DNA from: Aneurinibacillus soli
Lineage (GTDB): Bacteria > Bacillota > Bacilli > Aneurinibacillales > Aneurinibacillaceae
Direction: 5' to 3'
NCBI RefSeq assembly: GCF_002355375.1
Contig: NZ_AP017312.1
Coordinates: 2,993,001-3,057,000 of the forward strand
DNA: 64,000 nt
In this document: positions 9,966 to 19,411 of the stretch, piece after piece
How positions within the stretch are numbered: the first letter of the stretch is position 1
Layout: each line of letters starts with the position of its first letter
Program-made: the position numbers and the translations under genes
Notes under the pieces: model-generated
Seen by the model: the letters and a program-made list of their open reading frames with translations, nothing else
Databases searched by the model: none
Told to the model about the DNA's origin: nothing

Positions 9966-10980
9966 GGCTAACTCCTCCTGTTACTTGAATGATCTGTTCC
10001 AGCTTTTGCTGTACCCGTCCAGAATCAAGCAGCTCACTCGCAAGCGCTACGCCTTCGTGAATGGATGCGGCACGGTTGCTTACATACAGAGCCGCTCCGG
10101 CATTCAGCACAACAATATCACGGTACGCTCCACGCTCGCCTGCCAGTATGCGTTGAATAATCTCCGCATTGGCTTTAGCACCTCCACCCGCGACTGCCTC
10201 TATCGGATACACCGGAAGTCCGAATTCTTCTGGATGGATGATGCGTGAGATAACCTCGCCACCAGACACTTCGACCACATGGGTAGGGCCGCTAATGCTA
10301 ATCTCATCCAGTCCATCCGCTCCCGTTACAACAAGCGCATGTTGAACACCAAGTTCGCATAGAGCACGTGCCGCGCTTTCTCCCATCTGTCTATCATATA
10401 CCCCCATCAGCTGCCGATCCGCTCCTGCCGGATTTGTCAGAGGACCAAGTAAGTTAAATACCGTACGAATGCCAAGCTCCCGCCGGACGCCCGCTGCGTA
10501 TTTCATCGCCGTATGATAAGTGGGTGCGAATAAAAAGCATACATCTGTTTTCTTCAAGCACTCTGCTGCCGCCTCCGGTGTCCCGGTAATCGTGACGCCG
10601 AGTGCTTCAAGCACATCAGCACTGCCGCTTTTGCTTGATACCGCCCGATTACCATGCTTGGCAACACGTGCGCCGCCTGCTGCTGCTACAAGAGCCGCCG
10701 CCGTGGAAATGTTAAAAGAAATGCCGCCGTCTCCTCCTGTCCCACACGTATCGACTAGCCCTTCGCCCATATTTGGAAATGAAATCGCTTTGCCACGCAT
10801 TGCCCGCGCAAATCCAATAATTTCACTCACGGTCTCACCTTTGATCCGCAACGCTGTTAAAAAAGCCGCAATGCGAGCAGGTGGCACCTCACCGCTCATA
10901 ATGCTCTCCATCGCTACCTGTGCGTTCGTACTCGATAACGACTCTCCTCTCATCACTTGCTCCAACACTTGCTTAATCAT
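9955..10980 (-). CDS. trpD: Anthranilate phosphoribosyltransferase
   Basis: Transfers phosphoribose from PRPP to anthranilate. The 341-residue protein carries the class motif VDTCGTGGDGG and the KHGNRAVSSKSGSADVLEALG segment that binds PRPP-Mg and anthranilate. It overlaps trpE by 8 bases. No glutamine amidotransferase domain is fused, so anthranilate synthase needs a TrpG/PabA encoded outside this window. Confidence 0.97.
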   Translation of the reverse strand: MIKQVLEQVMRGESLSSTNAQVAMESIMSGEVPPARIAAFLTALRIKGETVSEIIGFARAMRGKAISFPNMGEGLVDTCGTGGDGGISFNISTAAALVAAAGGARVAKHGNRAVSSKSGSADVLEALGVTITGTPEAAAECLKKTDVCFLFAPTYHTAMKYAAGVRRELGIRTVFNLLGPLTNPAGADRQLMGVYDRQMGESAARALCELGVQHALVVTGADGLDEISISGPTHVVEVSGGEVISRIIHPEEFGLPVYPIEAVAGGGAKANAEIIQRILAGERGAYRDIVVLNAGAALYVSNRAASIHEGVALASELLDSGRVQQKLEQIIQVTGGVSHAS

Positions 10981-12490
10981 GACTTCTCATCTCCTCTAAA
11001 CTCGTCATTTTCTCAGCTAGCGCTAACGCATGAAACATCGCCTGCGCCTTATTTCTCGTCTCTTCATATTCACTCTCTGGTACGGAATCAGCCACAATGC
11101 CTGCTCCCGCCTGCACGTACGCCATCCCGTCTTTGCATACAATCGTACGAATTGTAATGCACGAATCTAAATTGCCACAGAAGCTAAAATACCCAACCGC
11201 TCCCGCATAAAAACCGCGTGCCTCTCCTTCCAGCTCCGCAATAATTTCCATCGCTCGAAGCTTCGGCGAACCGGATACCGTCCCTGCCGGGAAGCAAGAC
11301 AAGAGTGCATCGAACGGCTCTTTATCGGAAGCAAGCTCTCCACATACGTGCGATACGATATGCATAACGCGTGAATAATACTCTACTTCCATCTGCTGTG
11401 TGACCTGCACGCTGCCATAACTTGCAACGCGCCCAACGTCATTGCGCCCAAGGTCAAGCAGCATAAGATGCTCGGCCAGTTCCTTCTGATCCGCAAGCAT
11501 ATCAGCCGTAAGTGCGGCATCTTCTGCTTCGTTTTTGCCGCGTGGCCGCGTCCCAGCGATCGGACGGGTTTCGACTTTGTCACCCGTCACTTTCACAAGC
11601 AACTCGGGTGATGTACCAACAACGGACGTTCCTTCTGCTTCAAAATAATACATATACGGCGACGGATTCGTCAGGCGAAGAATCCGGTAAACGAGCAATG
11701 GATCTGCCTCTGACGGTGCCGCAAACCGCTGAGATAACACGACTTGAAAAATATCCCCTGCTGCGATATATTCTTGGGCTCGCTGCACCCGGTCTATGAA
11801 CTGCTCTTTCGTCATGTTACTTGTAATCGACAGCGCCGCCCCTTCTCGCGGGATCGGACCCATGTGAGAAAGTCGAGTAGAAGAAGCAGTCAAGCGCTTC
11901 ACAATCCGTTCAATTCGGCTGCATACACCTATGTATGCCGTCTGAAGTTCTGCCTCCTGTGCGTTATCTGGCACAAGCAGATTAACAATCACGCTTACTT
12001 CCTGGCGCACATGATCATACGCGATGACTTCATCAACGAACAGCAAATTCATCGTATCAAGTGCTAATTCGTCATGGGCTACTTTCGGCAATGCCTCGAC
12101 AAACTGGAGCGTATCATAGCCGAGAAACCCAACCGCTCCCCCGGTGAAAGGAGGCATATCAGCAAGTCGTGGGCTGCGGAACTGATCAATGAGCGTGCGC
12201 AGCTCCTCAACAGGATTGCCTGGATATACTGTGCCGACTTCGCCTCGACGATACACATGCAGCGCACCATCCCGCACCCGGCATTTTAAAAACGGGTTCA
12301 GACCAATAAACGAATAGCGTGCCCAGCGCGTGCCGCCTTCCACACTCTCTAGCAAAAACGAATCCGGCTTACGCACGGTTTCATATAACTGAATGGGGGT
12401 CGCCTGATCGGCGAGAAATGAATAGCGAATGGGAATAACATTGTACGTACTGCCATGGTGCAGCACCTCTTCAAAAGATGGGGTATACAT
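10973..12490 (-). CDS. trpE: Anthranilate synthase component I
   Basis: Converts chorismate to anthranilate, using ammonia from a separate glutaminase subunit. The 505-residue protein has the N-terminal regulatory domain with a LLES tryptophan-binding element (about 47-50) and the chorismate-binding catalytic domain (GTSPELLV, RPIAGTRPRG, CFPAGTVSGSPK). The ATG at 12490 has AAGGAGAGG 8 bases upstream. It is the first structural trp gene; the TRAP-type attenuator at 12561-12697 precedes it. Confidence 0.97.
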   Translation of the reverse strand: MYTPSFEEVLHHGSTYNVIPIRYSFLADQATPIQLYETVRKPDSFLLESVEGGTRWARYSFIGLNPFLKCRVRDGALHVYRRGEVGTVYPGNPVEELRTLIDQFRSPRLADMPPFTGGAVGFLGYDTLQFVEALPKVAHDELALDTMNLLFVDEVIAYDHVRQEVSVIVNLLVPDNAQEAELQTAYIGVCSRIERIVKRLTASSTRLSHMGPIPREGAALSITSNMTKEQFIDRVQRAQEYIAAGDIFQVVLSQRFAAPSEADPLLVYRILRLTNPSPYMYYFEAEGTSVVGTSPELLVKVTGDKVETRPIAGTRPRGKNEAEDAALTADMLADQKELAEHLMLLDLGRNDVGRVASYGSVQVTQQMEVEYYSRVMHIVSHVCGELASDKEPFDALLSCFPAGTVSGSPKLRAMEIIAELEGEARGFYAGAVGYFSFCGNLDSCITIRTIVCKDGMAYVQAGAGIVADSVPESEYEETRNKAQAMFHALALAEKMTSLEEMRSHD

Positions 12491-12560
12491 AGGGGAACCT
12501 CTCCTTTTCCGTTTATTCAGAAAAAGAGGAGTAAAGAGGGAAACCTATAAAACTGTATAC

Positions 12561-12589
12561 AAAAAGGCCCGGAGCGCATACTCCGGACC
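12561..12589 (-). terminator. trp leader attenuator terminator
   Basis: On the minus strand the leader RNA has a 9-bp stem (GGUCCGGAG with CUCCGGGCC, one G-U pair) followed by five U, about 70 bases before trpE. Upstream, GACC-GU-CUGUU (12614-12624) can pair with AACAG and GGUC (12586-12598), and the GGUC is part of the terminator's left arm, so an antiterminator is possible. This is the arrangement expected of the B. subtilis trp attenuator. Confidence 0.85.
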
Positions 12590-12628
12590 TTCAATCTGTT
12601 CCGTTCATACGTAAACAGACGGTCGCCT

Positions 12629-12697
12629 CTCCGCTCAACTCTTCTCTTCTACTACTTCCTCATCTATCGCTCTCAACTTGCTCTCAACTAAACGCTA
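12629..12697 (-). promoter_or_regulatory. TRAP-binding triplet array in the trp leader
   Basis: Read on the minus strand, about twelve GAG or UAG triplets occur: 12697-12695, 12690-12688, 12685-12683, 12674-12672, 12666-12664, 12661-12659, 12654-12652, 12651-12649, 12646-12644, 12641-12639, 12636-12634 and 12631-12629. The last five are spaced by exactly two bases. B. subtilis TRAP binds eleven such triplets. Tryptophan-loaded TRAP would mask this segment and let the terminator at 12561-12589 form. Confidence 0.85.
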
Positions 12698-12757
12698 ACC
12701 ATACTGCTCACTTAACTGGTACTAAGCATAAACGTTCTTACCTATTGCTGTCAATTA

Positions 12758-13132
12758 CTATTTTGCTTCGGCACGCAAGTCCGGTCTCAGAGCCGCAGCG
12801 CCTCCAAGAAATACATGACGCACCTCATGAATAGACTTTTCCGTGTTTACCAACATCATCACACGAACGCACTTGGCGAGACTTCCGGGAACGGGAATCT
12901 CGTTCGAGCAAAGAAGCGGCACAAGGTCCCATCCTTCAATTGCGCGTATTGCTCGTGCCGGAAATGCCGCATCCAGATCATGCGTGACGGTGATGATCAC
13001 ACTAGCCACATCATCTGCATGCAATTCATTGACCGCAATCAATTCATGCATTAACTGGCCTGTCGCAGCCAAAATACTACTCTCTTCATTCGCATCGACT
13101 GTAATCGCGCCGCGTATTCCACGTACTGCCAT
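12758..13132 (-). CDS. aroH: Chorismate mutase, AroH type
   Basis: Rearranges chorismate to prephenate, feeding TyrA and phenylalanine synthesis. The 124-residue protein is a monofunctional AroH-class enzyme: VRGIRGAITVDANEE at the N-terminus (with active-site Arg7), then ARAIR and VPGSLAKCVRVM. Its ATG shares one base with the aroB stop codon (TAATG). It precedes the trp leader, as in B. subtilis. Confidence 0.96.
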   Translation of the reverse strand: MAVRGIRGAITVDANEESSILAATGQLMHELIAVNELHADDVASVIITVTHDLDAAFPARAIRAIEGWDLVPLLCSNEIPVPGSLAKCVRVMMLVNTEKSIHEVRHVFLGGAAALRPDLRAEAK

Positions 13133-14232
13133 TACGCTTCTCCTCCTTCATACAGTTCGGCGAGCACAGCGCGCACCGGTTCTTCTTCTATGTTTTTATA
13201 AATATCAACTTTCCCAATCGCGGTTGGCAATACAAATACAAGCTTACCGCCCTCGCCTTTCTTGTCGCGGCGCATTACATCAAGCATCTCGTCCACATCA
13301 AGCGGAACCGGAAGCGCAACCGGAAGGCGATATTGACGCAGCACACGTACAGTGCGCTCACTTATATTCTCGGCAAGCCCCAGACGTTCTGCAAGGCGGG
13401 CAGCAGCGACCATACCGATCGCAACTGCTTCGCCATGATTAATGCCCTTATACCCGGTCAGTGCTTCAAACGCGTGACCGAACGTATGACCAAGATTCAA
13501 AATAGCGCGTAGTCCCTGTTCACGCTCATCCTGTGATACGACGGCAACCTTCACACTGCAAGCACGAAGCAAGGCTGCCTGCAGCAGTTCATGGTCGAAC
13601 GCCTGTAAGCCATCGGCATTCTCCTCAAGCCATGTCACAAACGACGCATCCCAGATCAAGCCGTGCTTGATCACTTCTGCGAATCCAGACGCTACTTCAC
13701 GCGGTGGAAGTGTGGTCAGCGCATTTGTATCATACGCGACGAGCTTCGGCTGGTGGAACGCACCAATAATATTTTTGCCGAGTGGATGATTCACGGCCAC
13801 TTTGCCCCCGACACTGCTATCATGGGCAAGCAACGTGGTTGGCACCTGCACAAACGCGACACCGCGCATGTACGTTGCCGCAGCAAAGCCCGTAAGGTCA
13901 CCAACGACCCCGCCTCCAAGTGCTAGGAAGGCGGATTTGCGGTCTAATCCTATTGTAAGCGCCTCTGTCATAATCTGCTCATAGATTGCCAGACTTTTCG
14001 CTTCTTCTCCTGCCGGAACGATAAAATGGTGGACGGCATAGCCGCCCTCCGTTAACAGCTGCACTGTATCTTCTAGATACAGCGGCGCGATATTTTGATC
14101 CGTTACGACAAACAGTTTACGCCCCGGTGCGATGCCTGCTTGTTGCAGCAGATCGGCAAGCTTCTGCCGCACACCTGGTCCGATCCAGATCGGATATGAA
14201 CGCTCTCCAAGTTCTACCGTCAGACACTTCAT
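13132..14232 (-). CDS. aroB: 3-dehydroquinate synthase
   Basis: NAD- and zinc-dependent cyclisation of DAHP to 3-dehydroquinate, the second step of the shikimate pathway. At 366 residues it is full length. GGGVVGDLTGFAAATYMRG is the NAD/substrate region; the metal ligands are in the E-x2-K-H-G segment (FAEVIKHGL) and in the histidines of LNLGHTFGHAFE and NHGEAVAIGM. It follows aroC by three bases. Confidence 0.97.
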   Translation of the reverse strand: MKCLTVELGERSYPIWIGPGVRQKLADLLQQAGIAPGRKLFVVTDQNIAPLYLEDTVQLLTEGGYAVHHFIVPAGEEAKSLAIYEQIMTEALTIGLDRKSAFLALGGGVVGDLTGFAAATYMRGVAFVQVPTTLLAHDSSVGGKVAVNHPLGKNIIGAFHQPKLVAYDTNALTTLPPREVASGFAEVIKHGLIWDASFVTWLEENADGLQAFDHELLQAALLRACSVKVAVVSQDEREQGLRAILNLGHTFGHAFEALTGYKGINHGEAVAIGMVAAARLAERLGLAENISERTVRVLRQYRLPVALPVPLDVDEMLDVMRRDKKGEGGKLVFVLPTAIGKVDIYKNIEEEPVRAVLAELYEGGEA

Positions 14233-14235
14233 GTC

Positions 14236-15402
14236 TTAAAACTCCTTTATGTGCGACAAATAAGCAGCATAGTTCGCTTTCATCTCTTCTAGCGAATCAG
14301 AACCAAATTTCTCGCACAGTGCATCCGCCAGCGTAAAGCTAACCACAGCTTCTGCCACCACGCTTGCCGCCGGTACGGCACAGCTATCAGAGCGCTCAAT
14401 TGTCGCTTCGAATGTTTCTTTCGTATCGATATCCACGCTTTTCAGCGGCTTATACAGCGTTGGGATCGGCTTCATCACACCGCGCACGACAACCGGCATT
14501 CCATTTGTCATGCCGCCTTCAAGGCCACCCGCACGATTCGTGCTGCGTGCATATCCCTTTTGCTCGTCGAGAACAATCTCATCATGCACTTGCGAGCCCG
14601 GACGTGCCGCTGCTTCGAATCCAATGCCAATCTCTACACCTTTAAACGCCTGAATACTCATCATCGCCTGCGCAAGGCGTCCATCGAGCTTGCGATCCCA
14701 CTGCACATGCGAACCAAGTCCGATCGGCAGCCCGTCTGCGATTACTTCGACGATGCCGCCAAGTGAATCACCGTCTGCTTTTGCCTTATCAATTAGATCC
14801 ATCATGCGCTGGCCCGCTTCTGCATCAAGACAACGTACCGGAGACTCCTCTGTAATCTGGATTAATTCATCCATGCTTACTTGCACCGGCTTCGCTTCCA
14901 CTTCGCCAATCCGCAGCACATGTCCACCGATTGTAATATCAAACTGTTCTAACAATTGGCGAGCTACAGCACCGACCGCTACGCGAATTGCTGTTTCCCG
15001 CGCACTGGAACGTTCCAGGATGTTGCGCATGTCTCGCTGGTTGTATTTCAACGCACCGTTGAGGTCAGCATGTCCCGGACGCGGACGTGCTACGCGCCGT
15101 TTTTCTTCGTATTCATCTGGATTAACCGGAGACGGGCTCATGATTTTTTCCCAGTGTGCCCAGTCTTTATTTTCGACAACCAGGCAGATTGGTGCGCCTG
15201 TTGTTTTTCCATGACGTACACCGGCTGCAATCTGCACCTGATCTTTTTCAATCTGCATACGGCGACCGCGTCCGTGTCCTTTCATACGGCGCAGCAATTG
15301 CTCGTTAATTTTTTCAATCGAAAGGGGAACGTTTGCAGGAACACCTTCGATGATGGCCGTCAATTGAGGACCGTGTGATTCCCCTGATGTCAAATAACGC
15401 AT
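14236..15402 (-). CDS. aroC: Chorismate synthase
   Basis: FMN-dependent trans-elimination of EPSP to chorismate, the branch-point metabolite for TrpE, AroH and MqnA in this window. The 388-residue sequence has the family signatures GESHGPQL (start), [15 protein letters not shown] and RSSARETA. It is the first gene of the supraoperon (called aroF in B. subtilis), with a GGAGG site before ATG 15402. A palindromic element lies about 110 bases upstream. Confidence 0.97.
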   Translation of the reverse strand: MRYLTSGESHGPQLTAIIEGVPANVPLSIEKINEQLLRRMKGHGRGRRMQIEKDQVQIAAGVRHGKTTGAPICLVVENKDWAHWEKIMSPSPVNPDEYEEKRRVARPRPGHADLNGALKYNQRDMRNILERSSARETAIRVAVGAVARQLLEQFDITIGGHVLRIGEVEAKPVQVSMDELIQITEESPVRCLDAEAGQRMMDLIDKAKADGDSLGGIVEVIADGLPIGLGSHVQWDRKLDGRLAQAMMSIQAFKGVEIGIGFEAAARPGSQVHDEIVLDEQKGYARSTNRAGGLEGGMTNGMPVVVRGVMKPIPTLYKPLKSVDIDTKETFEATIERSDSCAVPAASVVAEAVVSFTLADALCEKFGSDSLEEMKANYAAYLSHIKEF

Positions 15403-15434
15403 GTTCTTCCTCCAACCTTACTTATTTTTAAAAG

Positions 15435-15472
15435 CTATTATAGTATAGCGGCGGGAAAAATCATAGTGTCGA
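15435..15472 (-). promoter_or_regulatory. Possible aroC promoter
   Basis: On the minus strand TATACTATAAT lies at 15437-15447, and TCGACA at 15467-15472 is 19 bases from TATACT. The -10 is good but the -35 and spacing are not. This is a weak candidate, about 35-70 bases upstream of aroC. Confidence 0.3.
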
Positions 15473-15509
15473 GCTGGAAAAAAGGGAACTGGCTTGATGA
15501 TTTGTGGCT

Positions 15510-15746
15510 GCACAAAGTGTAGTGGGAGAGCGTGGGAAGGGATGAGCCTATCACTTCATTACGCTTGCGTAGAAAATATAACTGGCCGCTTCAGGTGACA
15601 GGCGAACTCGCCCACAAAAAGGGAGCGAAGAAGAAATTCAGCGAAGTATTGTGGGCAAAAGCCCGTTCACCCGTCCCCTTCCGCTAGGAATTCGCGTAAA
15701 AGCGTTCTATGTCCATCCCTTCCCACGCTCTCAATCAACTTTGTGC
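15510..15746 (-). repeat. Palindromic element A (five-copy family), minus orientation
   Basis: The outer arms 15526-15544 and 15714-15732 are a perfect 19-bp inverted repeat, and flanking arms 15510-15518 and 15738-15746 add 9 bp. The inner helix GGCGAAC (15601-15607) pairs with GTTCACC (15665-15671), and GCCCACAA (15609-15617) with TTGTGGGC (15649-15656). In element orientation it contains the family motifs AGCGGAAGG, GGGCTTTTGCCC and GCGTAATGAAGTGA. It lies between aroC and element B. No coding signal was seen. Confidence 0.85.
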
Positions 15747-15792
15747 AACTCACCATCAAGCACAGCCTTTGTAGCTTTTTTATTTTGTGAAT

Positions 15793-16028
15793 TCCAACTT
15801 CGTTTGGGAGGAGAGAAGAGGGAAGCAAGAGAGCGCCTGTACGCTTGTTCCCCAGCGGAAGGAGAACGGCGAACGGGTCTTTGCCCGCAATGCTTCCGCG
15901 AAAAAACATCGTGGGAATCTTTTGCGGGCACGTTCGCCGGGCTCCTGAAGCGGCCAGCCTACACATCCCTGCCAAGCGTACCGAAGCGAACGGCTTCCCT
16001 CTTCTCTTCCTCCCACCACCAAAGTTAC
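15793..16028 (+). repeat. Palindromic element B (five-copy family), plus orientation
   Basis: The outer arms 15806-15826 and 15993-16014 pair over 21 bp with a single bulge; AACTT (15796-15800) and AAGTT (16022-16026) extend the stem. The inner helix GGCGAAC (near 15869) pairs with GTTCGCC, and GCCCGCAA with TTGCGGGC, a compensatory variant of the ACAA/TTGT pairing in copies A, D and E. It is head-to-head with element A, about 46 bases apart. Confidence 0.85.
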
Positions 16029-16042
16029 GATTCCACACAAAC

Positions 16043-16072
16043 AAAAAAACCCGTGCTCCGAAAAGCACGAGG
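16043..16072 (-). terminator. cheR terminator
   Basis: Minus-strand stem CGTGCT/AGCACG extended by CC/GG, followed by seven U, just after the cheR stop. Confidence 0.8.
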
Positions 16073-16083
16073 TTAACCACACG

Positions 16084-16860
16084 CTACATTTTGCGATAGA
16101 AGAAAGTGTCTTCCGGCTCAAAACCATACTGTTGCGGCTGGAAGATCTGCTCGGTGCTGCCGACGAACAGCACACCACCCGGGCGAAGAGCGGCAGCGAA
16201 TTTGTGATACAGTTCGTTTTTCGCTTCCTCTGTGAAATAAATCATCACGTTGCGGCAAATGATGAGATCAAAATTATGGTCGAAAGAATCTGCCAGCATG
16301 TTGTGGCGCTTGAACTTGATCAAGCGCTTGATGTCGTCTGATATTTCATACATGACGCCATCTTTGCGGAAGTATTTAGCCACCAGGTCTTTCGGTGCAT
16401 CCTGTAAGGAACGATCGGTATAAATCCCCCGCTTCGCTTTCGCAATGGCACCTTCATCAAGATCCGTTGCCTGAATATCAATTTCGTGCAGCGGCATGAA
16501 TTTGGATAGCAGCATCGCAAGCGAGTACGGCTCTTCGCCGGTGGAGCAGGCAGCACTCCAGCACTTAACCTTGCCTTTTTCCTTTTGTAGACGCGGAATG
16601 ATTTTCGATTCTAGCACCTGCCAGCGGCTCGGATTACGGAAAAACTCAGACACGTTAATCGTCATGCGGTCAAGAAACTCATCAAACAACTCCTGGTTTT
16701 TCATCATGCCTTCAAAAAACGCATCGAAGCTATTATAGCCGCGCTTTACGCGCAGTGAGGTGAGGCGACGCTTCATTTGCGCCTCTTTATAAAGCGCTAA
16801 GTCAATTCCGGTTTTCCGTTTGACATTGGCGATAAATTGTACAAAATCACGATCTTCCAT
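16084..16860 (-). CDS. cheR: Chemotaxis protein methyltransferase CheR
   Basis: S-adenosylmethionine-dependent methylation of glutamates on chemoreceptors for adaptation. The 258-residue protein has the N-terminal all-helical CheR domain (about 1-70; TGIDLALYKEAQMKRRL), then the methyltransferase domain with the CWSAACSTGEEPYSLAM motif, DLDEGAIAKAKRG, and ICRNVMIYF. It lies between ndk and the aro operon, as in B. subtilis, and has its own terminator. No other chemotaxis gene is adjacent. Confidence 0.95.
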   Translation of the reverse strand: MEDRDFVQFIANVKRKTGIDLALYKEAQMKRRLTSLRVKRGYNSFDAFFEGMMKNQELFDEFLDRMTINVSEFFRNPSRWQVLESKIIPRLQKEKGKVKCWSAACSTGEEPYSLAMLLSKFMPLHEIDIQATDLDEGAIAKAKRGIYTDRSLQDAPKDLVAKYFRKDGVMYEISDDIKRLIKFKRHNMLADSFDHNFDLIICRNVMIYFTEEAKNELYHKFAAALRPGGVLFVGSTEQIFQPQQYGFEPEDTFFYRKM

Positions 16861-16959
16861 CCTATGATATCCCCTTATCCTGTTTCACTTGCTGGTTTTC
16901 ATTTTTCTCCCAAACTATTTCATTCGGCAACTATGTCTTTTTTCCTGCTGTTTACCTAC

Positions 16960-16984
16960 AAAAAAAAGCTCCCGTGATGGGAGC
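16960..16984 (-). terminator. ndk terminator
   Basis: GCTCCC/GGGAGC stem with a 5-base loop and at least eight U on the minus strand, directly after ndk. Confidence 0.85.
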
Positions 16985-17003
16985 CTTTTCTACAAGCAGA
17001 TAA

Positions 17004-17453
17004 CTAGATCCATTTGTTAATTGTTTTTTCGTATTCATGCAGATCTGCTTGATTGAACCAGAGGCTGATTTCGCGCTCAGCTGTTTCTGGTGCATCAGAA
17101 CCGTGAATGATGTTCATGCCCATGCTGATACCAAAATCACCACGGATTGTGCCTGGTGCTGCTTCAGCTGGATTTGTTTTGCCCATCATGTTACGAGCTG
17201 TCGCGATTACATTCTCGCCTTCCCATACCATTGCGAATACCGCACCGGATGTGATGAAATCAACGAGTTCACCAAAGAACGGCTTTGCGTTATGCTCTGC
17301 ATAATGCTCTTCTGCCAGTTCACGTGGCACGTTCATCAGTTTCGCACCAATCAGGTGAAAACCTTTACGCTCGAATCGATTCATAATTTCGCCGATCAGA
17401 TTACGTTGAACTGCATCCGGCTTTGCCATAATAAATGTACGTTGCTTTGCCAT
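17004..17453 (-). CDS. ndk: Nucleoside diphosphate kinase
   Basis: Equilibrates nucleoside di- and triphosphates through a phosphohistidine. The start is set at ATG 17453 ([18 protein letters not shown]), which has GGAGG 10 bases upstream; a longer reading frame upstream lacks support. The protein is 149 residues, the standard length, with the [10 protein letters not shown] motif holding the catalytic histidine. It lies between hepT and cheR, the B. subtilis order. Confidence 0.96.
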   Translation of the reverse strand: MAKQRTFIMAKPDAVQRNLIGEIMNRFERKGFHLIGAKLMNVPRELAEEHYAEHNAKPFFGELVDFITSGAVFAMVWEGENVIATARNMMGKTNPAEAAPGTIRGDFGISMGMNIIHGSDAPETAEREISLWFNQADLHEYEKTINKWI

Positions 17454-17556
17454 ATATACCAAACCTCCAATTGTTTTGTAAACCCATGAATTATGTATCA
17501 TGCACATATGCACGCATCGAAAATTTTAGCAAAAATACAGGCACTTTGCAAGCTTG

Positions 17557-18513
17557 TCAAAATTTACGTTCACCAATAAAGCGAGCAATCTTGCCCAGTG
17601 CGTCCCGATCACGCCCGGCCGGAAGCCCGTCAAGCGCTGCTAGTGCCCGATCAAGGTAACGCTCGGCCAGACGCTGTGTAAACGCAAGCCCTTCCCCATT
17701 ACGGACAAATTCAATCACTCGCTCGATCTGCGCGGGATCTTCTGCCAGACGATGGAACTCATCCGCATGCGTACTCTGCTTATGCATATAAAGTGCTGGA
17801 AGTGTAATGTTTCCCTGCCGCAGGTCGCTTCCTGCCGGCTTGCCAAGCGTTTTCTCATCGCCGGTAAAATCGAGAATGTCATCTGTAATTTGGAACGCCA
17901 TCCCGACATTGTAGCCATATAAGTACAGACTACGTACAGCTGAATCTGGCGCACCCGTAGCAATCGCTCCGAGTTGGCAGCTGACTGCGATTAGCAGGGC
18001 TGTCTTACGTCGAATACGGCGCAAATAATGACGCAGACCTTGATCCCAATTATTAAAATCTCGAATCTGTTCAATTTCCCCGATGCTCATCTCCACAATC
18101 GCCCGCGACAGAATGCGGTGAATGCGTGGGTCAGTCAGCTCAGCTGCAATCATAAGCGCCCGGGCAAAAATATAGTCCCCGGTATACATCGCAATCTTAT
18201 TGTCCCATTTCGCTTTTACGGTCGGCTTGCCACGGCGCAATTCTGCATCATCAATGACATCATCATGCACAAGAGACGCCATATGAATGAGTTCAAGCGG
18301 CACCGCCACATATTTTAACCGTTCAATGTCATACGCACCGAACTTCCCACCAAGAAGCACAAAGACAGGGCGGATCCGTTTCCCCCCTGCTTTGAGCAGA
18401 TGGCTGGCCGTCTTTTGCAGTACAGGCTCGGCTGTATCAATTGCACGGTCCAGCTCACGTTCGATTTTGTTCATATCCGCTCGAAACGGAAAAAATATAT
18501 CTGCTAGTTTCAT
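17557..18513 (-). CDS. hepT: Heptaprenyl diphosphate synthase component II
   Basis: Catalytic subunit making the C35 side chain of menaquinone-7. The start chosen is ATG 18513 (MKLADIFFPF), with GGTGGAG upstream, giving 318 residues like the Bacillus enzyme. Both Asp-rich motifs are present: first DDVIDDAELRRGKP (about 86-99), second DDILDFTGD (about 210-218), plus GGKRIRP. It needs the non-catalytic HepS partner encoded at 21596-22408. Three menaquinone-type genes lie between the two. Confidence 0.94.
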   Translation of the reverse strand: MKLADIFFPFRADMNKIERELDRAIDTAEPVLQKTASHLLKAGGKRIRPVFVLLGGKFGAYDIERLKYVAVPLELIHMASLVHDDVIDDAELRRGKPTVKAKWDNKIAMYTGDYIFARALMIAAELTDPRIHRILSRAIVEMSIGEIEQIRDFNNWDQGLRHYLRRIRRKTALLIAVSCQLGAIATGAPDSAVRSLYLYGYNVGMAFQITDDILDFTGDEKTLGKPAGSDLRQGNITLPALYMHKQSTHADEFHRLAEDPAQIERVIEFVRNGEGLAFTQRLAERYLDRALAALDGLPAGRDRDALGKIARFIGERKF

Positions 18514-18551
18514 TACGCTCCACCCAACCCGTACTGTATTGCCTATGCGCG

Positions 18552-19406
18552 CTACACAGCCGGCTGGGCCGAATCTGGGTCCCACACTTCTACTTTTGCA
18601 GGCTCTGCCAGCAGACCAAGATCAGCCGCACACGCATAGTAATATTCCAGACCTTTTTTATGTTCTGTCGTAAAATTATAAGACAAATGCCCGGCATAAT
18701 ACTTCTTCCAAAATGGTTCAGTTCCACCGAACTCCTCTTTCACCTGGCGGATCACTTCATCCAGTTCGGCCAGTCCTTTTTTCTTACTGTGTAAAAATTC
18801 ATGATGCACACGACGGAGAAGTTCCGGCTTCTGGTGTGCCGTTTCCCGACGTACCGCCCATACGGCATACGTCATCCACATGCCCGTATGCCGATACCAC
18901 ATCTCACCCAGGTCATACATATAATACCCCGGGTTATTCCACGATGCCAGCAACGCATCATCCCCGATCAGAAGCGCTCCATCCGCCTGACTCATCATCA
19001 CTTCCAGATTTGAAGCCATCGTCGTATACACCGGATTCATGCCTTCGAATGTCTGCAGAATAATTCGCAGCAAATTCACCGAGGTTGCCGATGTGTCAGT
19101 CAATGCAATATGTGGTTCATGCAAATCGGCAAGGGGCCGCTTTGTGAACAAAAAGATCGAGCCAACCGGACCGTGTGAACTAATCGACAAATCCGGCAAC
19201 ACTTCATACGCTTTATAATTACGTCCATATTCAAAAGATGAAACCGGCCCCGCATCAATCGTCCCCTCTGCCATACCTTTATTTAGCTGCGATGGCACCT
19301 GCGGGATAAGTTCTACCTGATTGTCTCCGAATTCATCCAACCGAAAAAAATGATAAATAGGACGAATATTTGTAAATGAAATCTTGCTAATTCTCATACC
19401 TGTCAT
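18552..19406 (-). CDS. mqnA: MqnA/MqnD-family protein, probable chorismate dehydratase
   Basis: A periplasmic-binding-protein-fold enzyme of about 284 residues. The N-terminal RISKISFTNIRPIYHFF, VPSQLNKGM..GTIDAGPVSSFEY and LLIGDDALL segments match MqnA, which dehydrates chorismate to 3-enolpyruvyl-benzoate, the entry to the futalosine route of menaquinone synthesis. MqnD belongs to the same superfamily; the chorismate context favours MqnA. ATG 19406 has GGGGAG 10 bases upstream; a GTG at 19415 overlapping ubiX and an ATG at 19397 are alternatives. It ends about 40 bases before hepT. Confidence 0.85.
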   Translation of the reverse strand: MTGMRISKISFTNIRPIYHFFRLDEFGDNQVELIPQVPSQLNKGMAEGTIDAGPVSSFEYGRNYKAYEVLPDLSISSHGPVGSIFLFTKRPLADLHEPHIALTDTSATSVNLLRIILQTFEGMNPVYTTMASNLEVMMSQADGALLIGDDALLASWNNPGYYMYDLGEMWYRHTGMWMTYAVWAVRRETAHQKPELLRRVHHEFLHSKKKGLAELDEVIRQVKEEFGGTEPFWKKYYAGHLSYNFTTEHKKGLEYYYACAADLGLLAEPAKVEVWDPDSAQPAV

Positions 19407-19411
19407 GAAGC

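Noticed and set aside
15651..16178. Several long open frames on both strands through the intergenic region between aroC and cheR
   Set aside because: They coincide with palindromic elements A and B, lack ribosome sites and have no recognisable protein content; open frames arise because the arms are GC-rich inverted repeats.
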